Assembly (NCBI GenBank): GCA_964457755.1
Contig: CAYWGC010000012.1
Coordinates: forward strand, 1-64,000
Length of the DNA stretch: 64,000 nt
Direction: 5' to 3'
DNA from: Tharpella sp964457755
Lineage (GTDB): Bacteria; Desulfobacterota; Anaeroferrophillalia; Anaeroferrophillales; Tharpellaceae
In this document: positions 54,014 to 63,616 of the stretch, piece by piece
How the letters are laid out: every line of letters begins with the position of its first letter
Numbering within the stretch: position 1 is the stretch's first letter
Made by a program: the position numbers and the translations under genes
Notes under the pieces: generated by a model
The model's input: only the letters and a program-made list of their open reading frames with translations
Database searches by the model: none
Told to the model about the DNA's origin: nothing

Positions 54014-54080
54014 CCACGAAAAATCACGAAGGCACACGAAAGTAAAAAAATATTTCGTGATTTTTTGTGCTCTTTCATGG
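54014..54080. repeat. CACGAA-type hairpin repeat at TRAP start
   Basis: Two 28-nt arms (54014-54041 and 54053-54080) pair imperfectly around an 11-nt A-rich loop. The left arm has three CACGAA units (CCACGAA, TCACGAA, ACACGAA). The right arm ends CTCTTTCATGG and so includes the ATG at 54077 used for the TRAP permease. CACGAA-rich hairpins occur as dispersed intergenic repeats in several bacterial genomes. Confidence 0.65.
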
Positions 54081-56071
54081 CTAAAAACATTGAGACCAAT
54101 TCACATTATAATCCCACGAAAAAAAAACATCCCCCAGAAAAACTGGCAACTCCCTCTCAACCTCTGCCGACAGTGGGAAATAACGATCACATCGTTATTG
54201 AAGATGAGACTGCCAGCACCCAGCGCAACCTGCGCGGTTTTCTGGCCCTAAGCGTAACCACGGTCGCTATTGCTCTCTCCCTCTTTCAACTCTACACCGC
54301 CGGCATCGCCCCATTGGCAGCTATCTACCAACGTTCGGTGCATATGGTTCTGATTCTGGTACTGGTTTTTTTCCTCTATCCACCAATCAAATTTGCCGCC
54401 CGTAACCGCGTCGATATCTATCTGATTATAGACGGCCTACTGGTACTTCTAACTTTTGCCATCGGGGCCTATATCTGGCTTGAATTTGAAGCCATCGTCG
54501 AACGTCAGGGCGACTGGGTGACAACCGATGTCGTCATGGGAGTGATCGCTCTTTTTCTGGTCATGGAGGCGACCCGCCGGGTTATCGGCCTCTTCATGTC
54601 GGCAATTGCTATTATATTTCTCCTCTTTACCTATTTCGGCCCCTGGATGCCTGATCTTCTGGCCCACAAAGGCTACAGCGTTGAGAGAATCGTTACAACC
54701 CTCTACCTGACTACAGAAGGGATCTGGGGACTACCGACCGGGGTCGCGGCCACCTTTGTTTTCGTCTTTATCCTCTTCGGCGCTTTTCTGGAGCGCTCCG
54801 GCGGGGGCGACTTTTTTATCGATCTGGCCTACGCCTTAACCGGCCGCATGACTGGGGGGCCCGCCAAAACCGCAGTTTTAGCGAGCGGTTTCATGGGCTC
54901 GGTCTCGGGATCGGCAGTCGCTAATGTCGTAACCACCGGCTCTTTTACGATCCCAATGATGAAAAAAGTCGGCTACAAACCTCATGTCGCTGGTGCCATC
55001 GAGGCTGCGGCTTCGACCGGCGGCCAGATCATGCCGCCGATCATGGGAGCCGGCGCCTTCCTGATGGCCGAATTCACCAACACCTCATATCTCTATATCG
55101 TCAAGATCGCGATCATTCCGGCCCTTCTTTATTACTTAAGTGTGCTCTTTTTCGTCCATTTTGAGGCCAAAAAGATGGGCTTAAAACCGATGCTGAAAGA
55201 AGATTTACCTGACGTCAAAGAGACCTTAAAAAACGGCCTTCACTTTTTTCTCCCGGTCCTGATCCTGATCTACGTTCTTTTTAATAACTACAGCCCAATG
55301 ATGGCTGGCTTTGTTGCGGTCATCTCGACTATCATTGCGGCCATGTTGCGACGTGCAACCCGCTTGAGTTTTAAAGATCTCTTAAGTGGTCTTGGAGCCG
55401 GCACCCGCAATGCGGTGATGGTTTCGGTCGCCTGCGGCTGCGCTGGAATCATCGTCGGCTGTGTCAGTTTGACCGGTTTAGGGCTTAAATTTTCGAGCCT
55501 CGTAGTTTCGCTTTCGGCCGGCAGCCCTTTTCTAGCCATCATCCTGATCGGTATAGCCTCGCTGGTCTTGGGTACCGGTCTACCGGTAACCGCCTCCTAT
55601 ATCGTTCTCGTGATTCTGGCAGGCCCCGCTTTAATGGATTTAGGCTTGCCGATTATCGTCGCCCACATGATCGTCTTCTGGTACAGCCAGGATGCTAACG
55701 TCACTCCTCCGGTCTCTTTAGCCTCGTTTGCCGGAGCCGGAATTGCCGGGGCTTCACCCATGAAAACCGGTTTTGCCTCCTGGAAGATCGCCAAAGGCCT
55801 CTACATTATTCCGATTGTTATGGCCTACCGGCCGCTACTCGGTAACGGCACCACGACCGAGGTGATCATGACCACATTTTTCACAACCATCGGCCTGATC
55901 GCCTTCACCAGTGCGATGGAGAGATTTCTTTTCCAGCGCCTCAATCTTATAGAGACTTTTCTCATGACGGCCGCCGCTCTGGCCCTTTTCTGGCCTAATT
56001 ATGCTTTAAGTAGCGAAGGGGCGGTACTTTTGGCCGTGATGGCCGGACGCCAATGGATTAATCGTCAGTAG
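54077..56071 (+). CDS. TRAP transporter fused permease (4TM/12TM)
   Basis: A 664-aa inner-membrane protein combining the small (DctQ-like) and large (DctM-like) TRAP subunits. About 60 hydrophilic residues precede the first helix. The DctM part has ALTGRMTGGPAKTAVLASGFMGSVSGSAVANVVTTGSFTIP and EAAASTGGQIMPPIMGAGAFLMAEF, the TAXI-TRAP signature, and LGTGLPVTASYIVL. It takes up an organic acid with Na+ or H+ using the TAXI protein. The start is uncertain: no ribosome-binding site precedes the ATG, which lies inside a hairpin repeat; a GTG at 54173 is an alternative. Confidence 0.9.
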   Translation: MAKNIETNSHYNPTKKKHPPEKLATPSQPLPTVGNNDHIVIEDETASTQRNLRGFLALSVTTVAIALSLFQLYTAGIAPLAAIYQRSVHMVLILVLVFFLYPPIKFAARNRVDIYLIIDGLLVLLTFAIGAYIWLEFEAIVERQGDWVTTDVVMGVIALFLVMEATRRVIGLFMSAIAIIFLLFTYFGPWMPDLLAHKGYSVERIVTTLYLTTEGIWGLPTGVAATFVFVFILFGAFLERSGGGDFFIDLAYALTGRMTGGPAKTAVLASGFMGSVSGSAVANVVTTGSFTIPMMKKVGYKPHVAGAIEAAASTGGQIMPPIMGAGAFLMAEFTNTSYLYIVKIAIIPALLYYLSVLFFVHFEAKKMGLKPMLKEDLPDVKETLKNGLHFFLPVLILIYVLFNNYSPMMAGFVAVISTIIAAMLRRATRLSFKDLLSGLGAGTRNAVMVSVACGCAGIIVGCVSLTGLGLKFSSLVVSLSAGSPFLAIILIGIASLVLGTGLPVTASYIVLVILAGPALMDLGLPIIVAHMIVFWYSQDANVTPPVSLASFAGAGIAGASPMKTGFASWKIAKGLYIIPIVMAYRPLLGNGTTTEVIMTTFFTTIGLIAFTSAMERFLFQRLNLIETFLMTAAALALFWPNYALSSEGAVLLAVMAGRQWINRQ

Positions 56072-56091
56072 AAAGTAGAAAGTAGAAAGAG

Positions 56092-57198
56092 ATGGAGAGA
56101 TTTGAGGTTACCATTATCGGAGCCGGCATCGTCGGCCGGGCTCTGGCCGCCCGGCTGGCTCCAAAGCTGGGCTCTGAACTTCTTATAGTTGAGCAACACG
56201 ACGGCTTCGGTCAAGAGACCAGCAGCCGTAACAGCGAGGTCATCCACGCCGGTATCTACTACCCCAAAGACTCCCTTAAAGCCCGTTTATGTATTGAAGG
56301 ATGCAGGCAAATATATGAGCTTTGCCAGGTTCATAAAATCGCCCACCAGCGCTTGGGTAAGCTCATTATCACAACCTCCAGCGATGAAGAGGAGTATCTT
56401 ACCGATCTGCTCGAACGCGGCCAAGAAAATGGGGTTGAGGGACTTAAAATATTGAGCTCCGGCGAAAGCCGAGTTCTGGAACCCCAAGTCAAGGCCCATG
56501 CCGCTCTCCTCTCACCGAATACCGGCATCGTCGATTCCCATAATCTGATACGACTTTTCTACCAGCAGGCCAAAGCGGCGCAAACTACCATCGCTTTTAA
56601 TAGCAAAATTACGGAGATCACTTCGACAGCCACCGGTTTTCTTTTAGATTGCGATACTTACGGTACTGAAAACTTTAGCTTCTCATCGAACCTTGTCATT
56701 AACTGCACCGGCCTTGGCGCAGCGCAGTTAAGCCGTTCGGCAAAGATCCCAACCCCTACCATCCACTACGCCAAAGGCTCCTATTTCAGCTACAACGGCA
56801 AATCTCCATTAAACCACTTAGTCTATCCCGCGCCCCCGGTCGGCGGTCACGGTCTCGGCATCCACGCCACCCTGGATTTCGGCGGTCGTTTACGTTTCGG
56901 CCCCGATCTTGAATATTGTGATGAACCCGATTTCCGGGTTGATGAAACCAAGCAAACCAAATTTGCGACCGCAATTAAGCGTTACCTGCCCTCTCTTGAC
57001 ATCTCCCGACTCTCACCCGATATGGCCGGTATCCGCACCCGCCTCCAGGGCCCGAACGATGCTTTTTGTGACTTCATTATCCGTGAAGAGATCAACGCTG
57101 GAGCTCCCGGCTTCATCAATCTTCTCGGTATCGAATCACCCGGCCTGACCGCCGCCCCGGCAATTGCTGATGAAATAGCCGCCCGTCTTGATCTTTGA
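56092..57198 (+). CDS. FAD oxidoreductase, L-2-hydroxyglutarate oxidase-like
   Basis: A 368-aa DAO-family flavoprotein. The FAD loop is VTIIGAGIVGRALAARLA; QETSSRNSEVIHAGIYYPKDSLKARLCIEG is the signature of the LhgO/L2HGDH group. GKLIITTSSDEEEYLTDLLERG and NLLGIESPGLTAAPAIADEI are further family features. It would oxidise L-2-hydroxyglutarate or a related 2-hydroxyacid and pass electrons to quinone or another acceptor. It begins 20 bp after the TRAP permease, so it may act on the imported substrate. Confidence 0.85.
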   Translation: MERFEVTIIGAGIVGRALAARLAPKLGSELLIVEQHDGFGQETSSRNSEVIHAGIYYPKDSLKARLCIEGCRQIYELCQVHKIAHQRLGKLIITTSSDEEEYLTDLLERGQENGVEGLKILSSGESRVLEPQVKAHAALLSPNTGIVDSHNLIRLFYQQAKAAQTTIAFNSKITEITSTATGFLLDCDTYGTENFSFSSNLVINCTGLGAAQLSRSAKIPTPTIHYAKGSYFSYNGKSPLNHLVYPAPPVGGHGLGIHATLDFGGRLRFGPDLEYCDEPDFRVDETKQTKFATAIKRYLPSLDISRLSPDMAGIRTRLQGPNDAFCDFIIREEINAGAPGFINLLGIESPGLTAAPAIADEIAARLDL

Positions 57199-57218
57199 CA
57201 AAAGCCACCCATGTTTCC

Positions 57219-59000
57219 TCACTCAGTTACCGTCACCTGAATATTGCTTTCATCAAAACCGCAGTTATCTTTAACCCGAACGCGAACCGGGTAGACCCCG
57301 GCCACCCGGTAAGTATATACCAATTCGTACTCAACACCGTATTCCATAAACACTTCACGGGTGGTACCATCACCCATGAAGAACTTATACGTATACGGCG
57401 GCTTTGATTCAAAGCCGGGTTTTATCTTGACCTTAAAAGTGGACGGCCGATCCACCCTGGACTCTTCGGAACCGATGAATGCAACAATTGTAAGGGTTGC
57501 CGGAATGATTTCAATTTCGCTTGTAATTTGCACCGTCGCCCCATCCCTGTCTTTAACGGTCACATATACGACATAATTACCACTTTTACTATAAGTATGA
57601 TTTGCATCAACAATCTTGAACAAATCAGAAAAATTTTCTTCTAAAGACATTTTAGTAATCGGAGTCCCGTCCCCCCAGTTGAATTCAAGACTTAAAGGAG
57701 TACGATCATTGTCCCAACAACGAATGCGCCACAATCCCCTTTCTCCCGTTTTCATACTACTTGTAGCCCATGAAATATCTGCCTGCAATTTTGTTATTGA
57801 AATATACAACATCCCACCATCACTTCTCTTTTCACCCTCAAAATCTGTAACTTCCACCTCAACCTCGATGTACCTCACTGAATCATCAAAAGGCCCGACT
57901 TCATACCCACAAATTTTCTTATCACATTTCACAGGGGAAGGTAGTTGTTGTAGTTTTCCATCGATCCAAAATCTCCATTGATAGGTGTATGGTGCAACTC
58001 CGCCGACAACTTCAACTATCGCTTTTTTCGACTCCCCAAGCCTGATTTTTTCGGGAAGCTCTTTCCAGGCAACCTGAAAAGACACCGCCGCCGGCTTAAT
58101 AGCAACCCTTTTAGTGTAGGTACACATTACGTCGTCACCGGTTCGAGGCTGGACACGCCAGGTGATTTCGGCCTGTTTTACAGAGCTCTCCGGGATTGTC
58201 CAGTAGAGGAGATAGTGCCCCCGGCTCGGGTTAGAAGCGACGCCATGCATTTCCCCATCAATTTCAATATCAACCCGGCCAATACGCTCCACCGCTCCAT
58301 GGACTCTAAGCTCAATAGTTACCCTCTCACCGGCTTGAAGTAGCGCTCCGGAAACTGCTGGATTGTTAACCCCATACCAGAAGTGGCAGGCACCTTTTGC
58401 CAGAGCCGGCTGAATCGCAACCGACCTTGAATAGGAAGCCAGTACCTTATTGCCGGTTCGCGTCATGACCCGACTGATAATCTTGACCTTTTCTCTGGAC
58501 GTTTTTAGGATATCCCAATCGAAGATATAGTGTCCCCGATCCGGGTTCTTGGCAACGCCGCGACCCTTCCCATCAATTTCGATCTCAACCCTACCAATAC
58601 ATTCCAGTGATCCCTCAAGTTTTAGTTCAATAATTGCCCTTTCCCCGGCCACTAGCCCCCACGCGGGCTGCGCCCACGAGTATACCATTAGCCCTCTCCG
58701 AGATTGAAGGGAAAAAGACTCTGTTGCCACTCCCGGTTGAGTTGTAATGCCGCCAGCCGACGGCGGCGGAAAGGGTGCAGGAGTGGTTGTGAAAGGAACC
58801 GTCCTGGAAGGGGAGGAAGTTCCGGTCTCTCCTCCACCAACCACAGTTTGCCAGGACGATTCCGAAGAACCTACCGGCCCCATAAAAAAGCCCAAGACAA
58901 AACATAAAATCAACAAAAAAAATAATACAACTTTGAGAAAAAATGCCGTAAAGCTGACACTTGAAACAGTAATTATCCTTTGAAAATAGTTAAAGCCCAT
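57219..59000 (-). CDS. Exported PKD-domain protein with duplicated module
   Basis: A 593-aa protein with an N-terminal hydrophobic segment (FFLKVVLFFLLILCFVLGFFMG) and a proline/serine/threonine-rich linker (about 45-95). Two copies of a module of about 100 aa follow, each with AGER, a basic-acidic IGRVEIEIDG/IGRVDIEIDG strand, a VAKNPDRGHY/VASNPSRGHY motif, an RTG loop and a YxxSVAIQPA/YTKRVAIKPA end. The C-terminal 280 residues carry PKD-like repeats (FNWGDGTPITKM, FKIVDANHTYSKSGNYVVYVTVKDRDG, FMGDGTTREV, VYTYRVAGVYPVRVRVKDNCG). It is probably cell-surface; the function is unknown. Confidence 0.7.
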   Translation of the reverse strand: MGFNYFQRIITVSSVSFTAFFLKVVLFFLLILCFVLGFFMGPVGSSESSWQTVVGGGETGTSSPSRTVPFTTTPAPFPPPSAGGITTQPGVATESFSLQSRRGLMVYSWAQPAWGLVAGERAIIELKLEGSLECIGRVEIEIDGKGRGVAKNPDRGHYIFDWDILKTSREKVKIISRVMTRTGNKVLASYSRSVAIQPALAKGACHFWYGVNNPAVSGALLQAGERVTIELRVHGAVERIGRVDIEIDGEMHGVASNPSRGHYLLYWTIPESSVKQAEITWRVQPRTGDDVMCTYTKRVAIKPAAVSFQVAWKELPEKIRLGESKKAIVEVVGGVAPYTYQWRFWIDGKLQQLPSPVKCDKKICGYEVGPFDDSVRYIEVEVEVTDFEGEKRSDGGMLYISITKLQADISWATSSMKTGERGLWRIRCWDNDRTPLSLEFNWGDGTPITKMSLEENFSDLFKIVDANHTYSKSGNYVVYVTVKDRDGATVQITSEIEIIPATLTIVAFIGSEESRVDRPSTFKVKIKPGFESKPPYTYKFFMGDGTTREVFMEYGVEYELVYTYRVAGVYPVRVRVKDNCGFDESNIQVTVTE

Positions 59001-59314
59001 TTTACCTTGCCCTTTAAAAAACTATTGCTAACTCTCAGACCAACAAAAACATAGCTTTTACCAAAACCACTTTTTATGCTTCAGCCAAAAGTCTAAGAAT
59101 GGCTAAACAAGAAACCACATTACCAGATAAATACTGAGAGTATAACAGATAACCAAGACAAAATAAAGTAACTCTAAAAACAAACTCACTCCGCCAAAGT
59201 TATTCCCTCTCCCACCCTTGACAGCAAGAGATTTATCACTACCTTAACATATAGTCGGAAAGCTCGGGTAAACACCAGCATGTCCGCTTCAATAATATCA
59301 AGGAGGAGTCTCTT
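59001..59314. other. Divergent intergenic region upstream of clpB
   Basis: About 310 bp of AT-rich DNA between the PKD gene and clpB. A TTGACA hexamer at 59218-59223 could be a -35 for clpB, but no convincing -10 sits at normal distance. I see no CIRCE element and no clear sigma-32 promoter. Confidence 0.4.
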
Positions 59315-61918
59315 ATGGATACCAGCAAATTCACCCAAAAAACCCAGGAAGCGGTAGCTGCGGCTCAAGATCAGGCTTTACGGCGTCACCACCAACAGAT
59401 CGAGGCCGAACATCTGGCCCTGGCTCTGATTCAGCAACCGGAAGGTTTGATTCCCCGCCTGTTCGAAAAGATCGGCATTGCCCCGGCAGCCGTGGAACAG
59501 GCTCTCGAGGAACAGTTGGCCAAGATACCCGCCGTAACTGGGACTGGTGGCGGCCAGCTCTATATGAGCCCACGTCTGGGCCAGTTTTTTGTCAAGGCTC
59601 AGGATGAGGCCCAACAGTTCAAGGATGAGTATGTCAGCGTTGAACATCTGCTGCTAGCAATAGTTTCAGATAACAAAGACCCTTTGGCTTTACTTTTAAA
59701 AGACTTCGGCATAAACCGGGAAAAGTTGCTCTCGGTCTTGACCGAGGTTCGCGGCCACCAGCGCGTCACCTCGCAAAACCCGGAGGAGACCTACCAGGCC
59801 CTGGAAAAATACGGCATTGACTTGACCAAGGCGGCAGCCCAGGATAAACTTGACCCGGTTATCGGTCGCGATGATGAAATTCGTCGGGTAATTCAGGTAC
59901 TTTCCCGCCGGACCAAGAATAATCCTGTCTTAATCGGAGAACCCGGCGTCGGCAAAACCGCCATCGTCGAAGGTCTGGCCCAGCGCATCTTTATCCAGGA
60001 TGTCCCCGAAAGCTTAAAAAACAAACGCCTGATCTCGCTCGATATGGGGTCCTTGATTGCCGGCGCCAAATTTCGCGGCGAATTTGAAGAGCGTTTGAAA
60101 GCTGTTCTCAAGGAGGTCAAAGAGGCCCAAGGCAAGGTTATCCTCTTTATCGATGAACTCCATACCGTCGTCGGTGCCGGCAAAACCGAAGGTTCAATGG
60201 ATGCCGGCAACCTCTTAAAGCCGATGCTGGCCCGCGGCGAACTCCACTGTGTCGGCGCCACCACCTTAAATGAATATCGCCTCTATATAGAAAAAGATGC
60301 AGCTTTGGAGCGCCGCTTTCAGCCAGTCCTAGTCGACCAGCCCACGGTTAATGATACGATCTCGATTTTGCGGGGCTTAAAAGAGCGTTACGAGGTCCAC
60401 CACGGCATTCAGATTAAGGATACCGCCCTGGTGGCGGCCGCAGTCCTCTCAAACCGTTATATCAGCGACCGTTTTCTCCCCGACAAAGCGATCGACTTAG
60501 TCGATGAGGCGGGAGCCCGGCTCCGCACCGAGATCGACAGTATGCCAAGCGAGCTTGACGAGGTCACCCGCAGAATTATGCAACTTGAGATCGAGCGTGA
60601 AGCCTTAAAAAAAGAACGCGACAAAGCTTCCCGTCAGCACCTCGAAAAACTCGAAAAAGAGCTCGCCGACTGGCAGACAAAAAGTAAAACGCTAACCGCC
60701 CGCTGGCAACTTGAGAAAGAGCAGATCGCTAAACTTCGCGAAATTGGCAAGGATATCGAAGCCATCAAACTCGAGATTGAAAAAGCTGAACGTGACTACG
60801 ACCTCAATAAAGCGGCCGAGCTTAAATATGACCGCCTGACCAAACTTGAAAAAGAGCGTGAAACGGCTCAACAATCGATCACTGAAAGCCAGGCCGATGG
60901 CGGCAGTCTCTTGAAAGAGGTCGTCGATGAAGAGGATATCGCCACCATCATCAGCCGCTGGACCTCAATCCCGATCAGCAAACTCCTCCAGGGCGAACGT
61001 GATAAACTGATCCATTTGAACAAGCATCTCCATCAACGAGTTATCGGCCAGGAAAACGCGGTCCAGGCGGTAGCCGATGCCGTAGTTAGGGCCCGGGCCG
61101 GAATCAACGACCCGCAATGCCCCTTGGGCAGCTTTATTTTCTTAGGGCCGAGTGGGGTCGGCAAGACCGAACTCGCCCGAGCTCTGGCTGAATTTCTCTT
61201 TGACGACGAAAACAACATGACCCGCATCGACATGTCAGAATATATGGAAAAACATGCGGTCTCCCGCCTGATCGGAGCGCCCCCCGGCTATATCGGTTAT
61301 GACGAAGGCGGCCAACTTACTGAAGCAGTACGCCGAAAACCCTATTCGGTCATTCTCTTCGATGAAATCGAAAAGGCGCACCATGATGTTTTCAATATCC
61401 TCTTACAGGTTTTAGATGACGGCCGCCTGACCGACTCTCACGGCCGCCTGGTTGATTTTAAAAATACCGTAATCATCATGACCTCCAATATCGGCAGCCA
61501 CCATATCCTAGAAAACCTACAGGAAGAGGAGTCGGAAGACAGCTTTAAAGCAATGCGCGAAACCGTATTGACCACCCTCAAGGCCCAATTTAGGCCGGAA
61601 TTTCTCAACCGGGTCGATGATATCATCGTTTTTCATGCCTTAAAACGCAGCGATCTCGAAAAAATTGTCACTATCCAACTAACTTTTCTGGAAAAACGTC
61701 TGGCCGAAAAGGAGATCAAAATCGAACTTAATCCCAGCGCTATTACCTTCATCGCCGAAACCGGCTACGACCCGACCTATGGTGCAAGACCCTTAAAAAG
61801 AGCCCTGAAAAACTATCTGGAAACACCGTTGGCTTATGAGATTATGGCGGGTAAGATAAAAGAGGGGGATGTCGTAAAAGTTAATCTTGAAGGGGATAAA
61901 CTTGGGTTCACGGTTTAG
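59315..61918 (+). CDS. clpB: Chaperone ClpB disaggregase
   Basis: An 867-aa hexameric AAA+ disaggregase that works with DnaK on aggregated proteins. The N-domain is at 1-150 (TQKTQEAVAAAQDQALRRHHQQIEAEHLALALI), NBD1 has GEPGVGKTAIVEGLA and ILFIDELHTVVGAG, the coiled-coil middle domain spans about 410-525, and NBD2 has GPSGVGKTELARALAE and VILFDEIEKAHHDVFNILLQ. Length and order are canonical. AAGGAGGAG lies seven bases before the ATG. It is monocistronic. Confidence 0.98.
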   Translation: MDTSKFTQKTQEAVAAAQDQALRRHHQQIEAEHLALALIQQPEGLIPRLFEKIGIAPAAVEQALEEQLAKIPAVTGTGGGQLYMSPRLGQFFVKAQDEAQQFKDEYVSVEHLLLAIVSDNKDPLALLLKDFGINREKLLSVLTEVRGHQRVTSQNPEETYQALEKYGIDLTKAAAQDKLDPVIGRDDEIRRVIQVLSRRTKNNPVLIGEPGVGKTAIVEGLAQRIFIQDVPESLKNKRLISLDMGSLIAGAKFRGEFEERLKAVLKEVKEAQGKVILFIDELHTVVGAGKTEGSMDAGNLLKPMLARGELHCVGATTLNEYRLYIEKDAALERRFQPVLVDQPTVNDTISILRGLKERYEVHHGIQIKDTALVAAAVLSNRYISDRFLPDKAIDLVDEAGARLRTEIDSMPSELDEVTRRIMQLEIEREALKKERDKASRQHLEKLEKELADWQTKSKTLTARWQLEKEQIAKLREIGKDIEAIKLEIEKAERDYDLNKAAELKYDRLTKLEKERETAQQSITESQADGGSLLKEVVDEEDIATIISRWTSIPISKLLQGERDKLIHLNKHLHQRVIGQENAVQAVADAVVRARAGINDPQCPLGSFIFLGPSGVGKTELARALAEFLFDDENNMTRIDMSEYMEKHAVSRLIGAPPGYIGYDEGGQLTEAVRRKPYSVILFDEIEKAHHDVFNILLQVLDDGRLTDSHGRLVDFKNTVIIMTSNIGSHHILENLQEEESEDSFKAMRETVLTTLKAQFRPEFLNRVDDIIVFHALKRSDLEKIVTIQLTFLEKRLAEKEIKIELNPSAITFIAETGYDPTYGARPLKRALKNYLETPLAYEIMAGKIKEGDVVKVNLEGDKLGFTV

Positions 61919-61938
61919 CTGAGCATTCCTGCAAAATC

Positions 61939-62703
61939 TCAACTGCGCAAGTTATAGCCTCTTTTGAGCAACCATAGTGCCCAAAAAGAGCTCAAAATAA
62001 AAAAACCGGCACCCACGCAAAGACTGATAAACACTGAGACTTCAGAAACACCAAGACAGGTATAGCGAAAACCATCGACGAAATAGAAAAATGGGTTGTA
62101 ACGGGAGGCCTGTTGCCAGAAAATCGGCAGATCTGAGATTGAAAAAAAGACCCCACTCAAAAAAGAGAAGGGGACGATGACAAAATTTTGAAAAGCCGAG
62201 ATATGATCCCATTTATCGGCTATGATCGCCGAAACCAAACCTAATGCACCGAGCGAACCACAGCAAAAGAAAGCCAGAACCAGAGCATATAAAGGATGGC
62301 GCAAAGGCACTATAGCAAAGAAACAGGCTGCCAGCCAAACCCCAACCCCAACCAGAACCCCACGCACTACAGAGGCCCCGACAAAAGCGAGATAGAATTC
62401 AAAGTCGGAGATCGGGGCCAGCAGAATAAAGACTACATTACCGTTCATCCGGGCTTGGAAAAGACTTGATGAACTGTTAGCGAAAGCGTTCTGCAACATT
62501 GCCATAACCATCAGACCGGGAATCAAAAAGGTCAAGTAGTTGACCCCCGGAAGCATCTCCCGACTGCTGGAGATAACCGAAGAGAAGATCAATAGATATA
62601 AAAGTACGGTGATCACTGGGGTTAAAATCGTCTGGATCGAAACTTTCAGAAAACGCCAGACCTCCCGGGCAAAGAGAATATAGAGACCGTAAAAATTAAA
62701 CAT
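61939..62703 (-). CDS. ABC-2 type transporter permease
   Basis: A 254-aa membrane protein with six predicted helices. VSIQTILTPVITVLLYLLIFSSVI, YLTFLIPGLMVMAMLQNAFANSSSSLFQARMNGNVVFILLAPIS and NFVIVPFSFLSGVFFSISDLP match the ABC-2 permease family that exports drugs, polysaccharides or lipids. It overlaps the ATPase gene by 8 bp, forming a two-gene exporter. The substrate is unknown. Confidence 0.9.
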   Translation of the reverse strand: MFNFYGLYILFAREVWRFLKVSIQTILTPVITVLLYLLIFSSVISSSREMLPGVNYLTFLIPGLMVMAMLQNAFANSSSSLFQARMNGNVVFILLAPISDFEFYLAFVGASVVRGVLVGVGVWLAACFFAIVPLRHPLYALVLAFFCCGSLGALGLVSAIIADKWDHISAFQNFVIVPFSFLSGVFFSISDLPIFWQQASRYNPFFYFVDGFRYTCLGVSEVSVFISLCVGAGFFILSSFWALWLLKRGYNLRS

Positions 62704-63616
62704 TATCGGCAGCTTCCGTCAGTTCTGTATAGACCTCGGTCAAACCCGGTTCATGGATCCTGAGATCGGAGAATTTAACCCCAGCCTGCTCCAGTGCCGC
62801 CAAAACCTCACCCAGATGATCATGCTCCCGGTGCAGTCGTAAAAGCAGTTCACCTTTGGGTGCCTCCTGCCTTTTCTCCTCCAGAGTATCTGGCAAAGTC
62901 AGGACACTCTCCGACATAAGTTGCAAGCGTAGCTGCCGCCAGGAGTAGCGGCTCATCAACTCATCTTTAGGGGCCAGGGCGACCAGCTGGCCGTGATCGA
63001 GGATGGCGATCTTTTCGCACATACTCTCGGCCTCTTCAAGATAGTGGGTGGTTAAAATAATAGTATGCCCTTGGCGGTTGAGCCCACGGATAAAATCCCA
63101 GAGCTGACGGCGTAAGGCGACATCAACGCCAGCCGTCGGTTCATCCAGAATAACTACCGGAGGTCGGTGCACCAGCGCCTGAGCAATCAAAACCCGCCGC
63201 TTCATACCGCCGGAGAGATGATTCATCGACGTATCGATTTTATCTTCCAGATCTAAGGCTGCGACTAGTTCATCAAGCCACGGCCGGTTTTCTTTGCCCA
63301 GGCCAAAATAACCAGACTGTATAGTCAACATCTCGCGAACCGTAAAAAAAGGGTCATAGGCGAGCTCCTGCGGCACCACCCCAAGCTGGCGACGGGCCTG
63401 ACGCCATTGCTGGCGCACATCACAGCCCAAAACTGCTGCCCGCCCAGAGGTTGCCCGCGTCAGACCGGCCAGGATATTAATCAAAGTCGACTTTCCCGCC
63501 CCATTTGGTCCCAAAAGAGCAAAAAAGGAGCCTTCAGCAATCTTCAGACTGACCTCAGCAAGAGCCTTAAGCAAACCATACTCTTTACTCAGATTTTCAA
63601 TAGTTACAGCATCCAT
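62696..63616 (-). CDS. ABC transporter ATP-binding protein
   Basis: A 306-aa ATPase. Walker A is LGPNGAGKSTLINIL, the signature is LSGGMKRRVLIAQAL, Walker B is VVILDEPTAGVDVALRRQLWDFI, and the H-loop is TTHYLEEAESMCEKIAILDHG. The C-terminal 75 residues are the accessory domain common to CcmA/NodI-type ABC-2 exporters. It forms one unit with the permease downstream. It is divergent from the partial gene at the right edge. Confidence 0.95.
   Translation of the reverse strand: MDAVTIENLSKEYGLLKALAEVSLKIAEGSFFALLGPNGAGKSTLINILAGLTRATSGRAAVLGCDVRQQWRQARRQLGVVPQELAYDPFFTVREMLTIQSGYFGLGKENRPWLDELVAALDLEDKIDTSMNHLSGGMKRRVLIAQALVHRPPVVILDEPTAGVDVALRRQLWDFIRGLNRQGHTIILTTHYLEEAESMCEKIAILDHGQLVALAPKDELMSRYSWRQLRLQLMSESVLTLPDTLEEKRQEAPKGELLLRLHREHDHLGEVLAALEQAGVKFSDLRIHEPGLTEVYTELTEAADNV

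Noticed and set aside
56066..56092. Short tandem repeat AGTAGAA before the oxidase gene
   Set aside because: Only about three units, overlapping a stop codon and the ribosome-binding site; probably simple-sequence chance.
59181..59314. CIRCE or sigma-32 control of clpB
   Set aside because: No TTAGCACTC-N9-GAGTGCTAA and no CCCAT-type -10 at proper spacing were found; one TTGACA alone is not enough.
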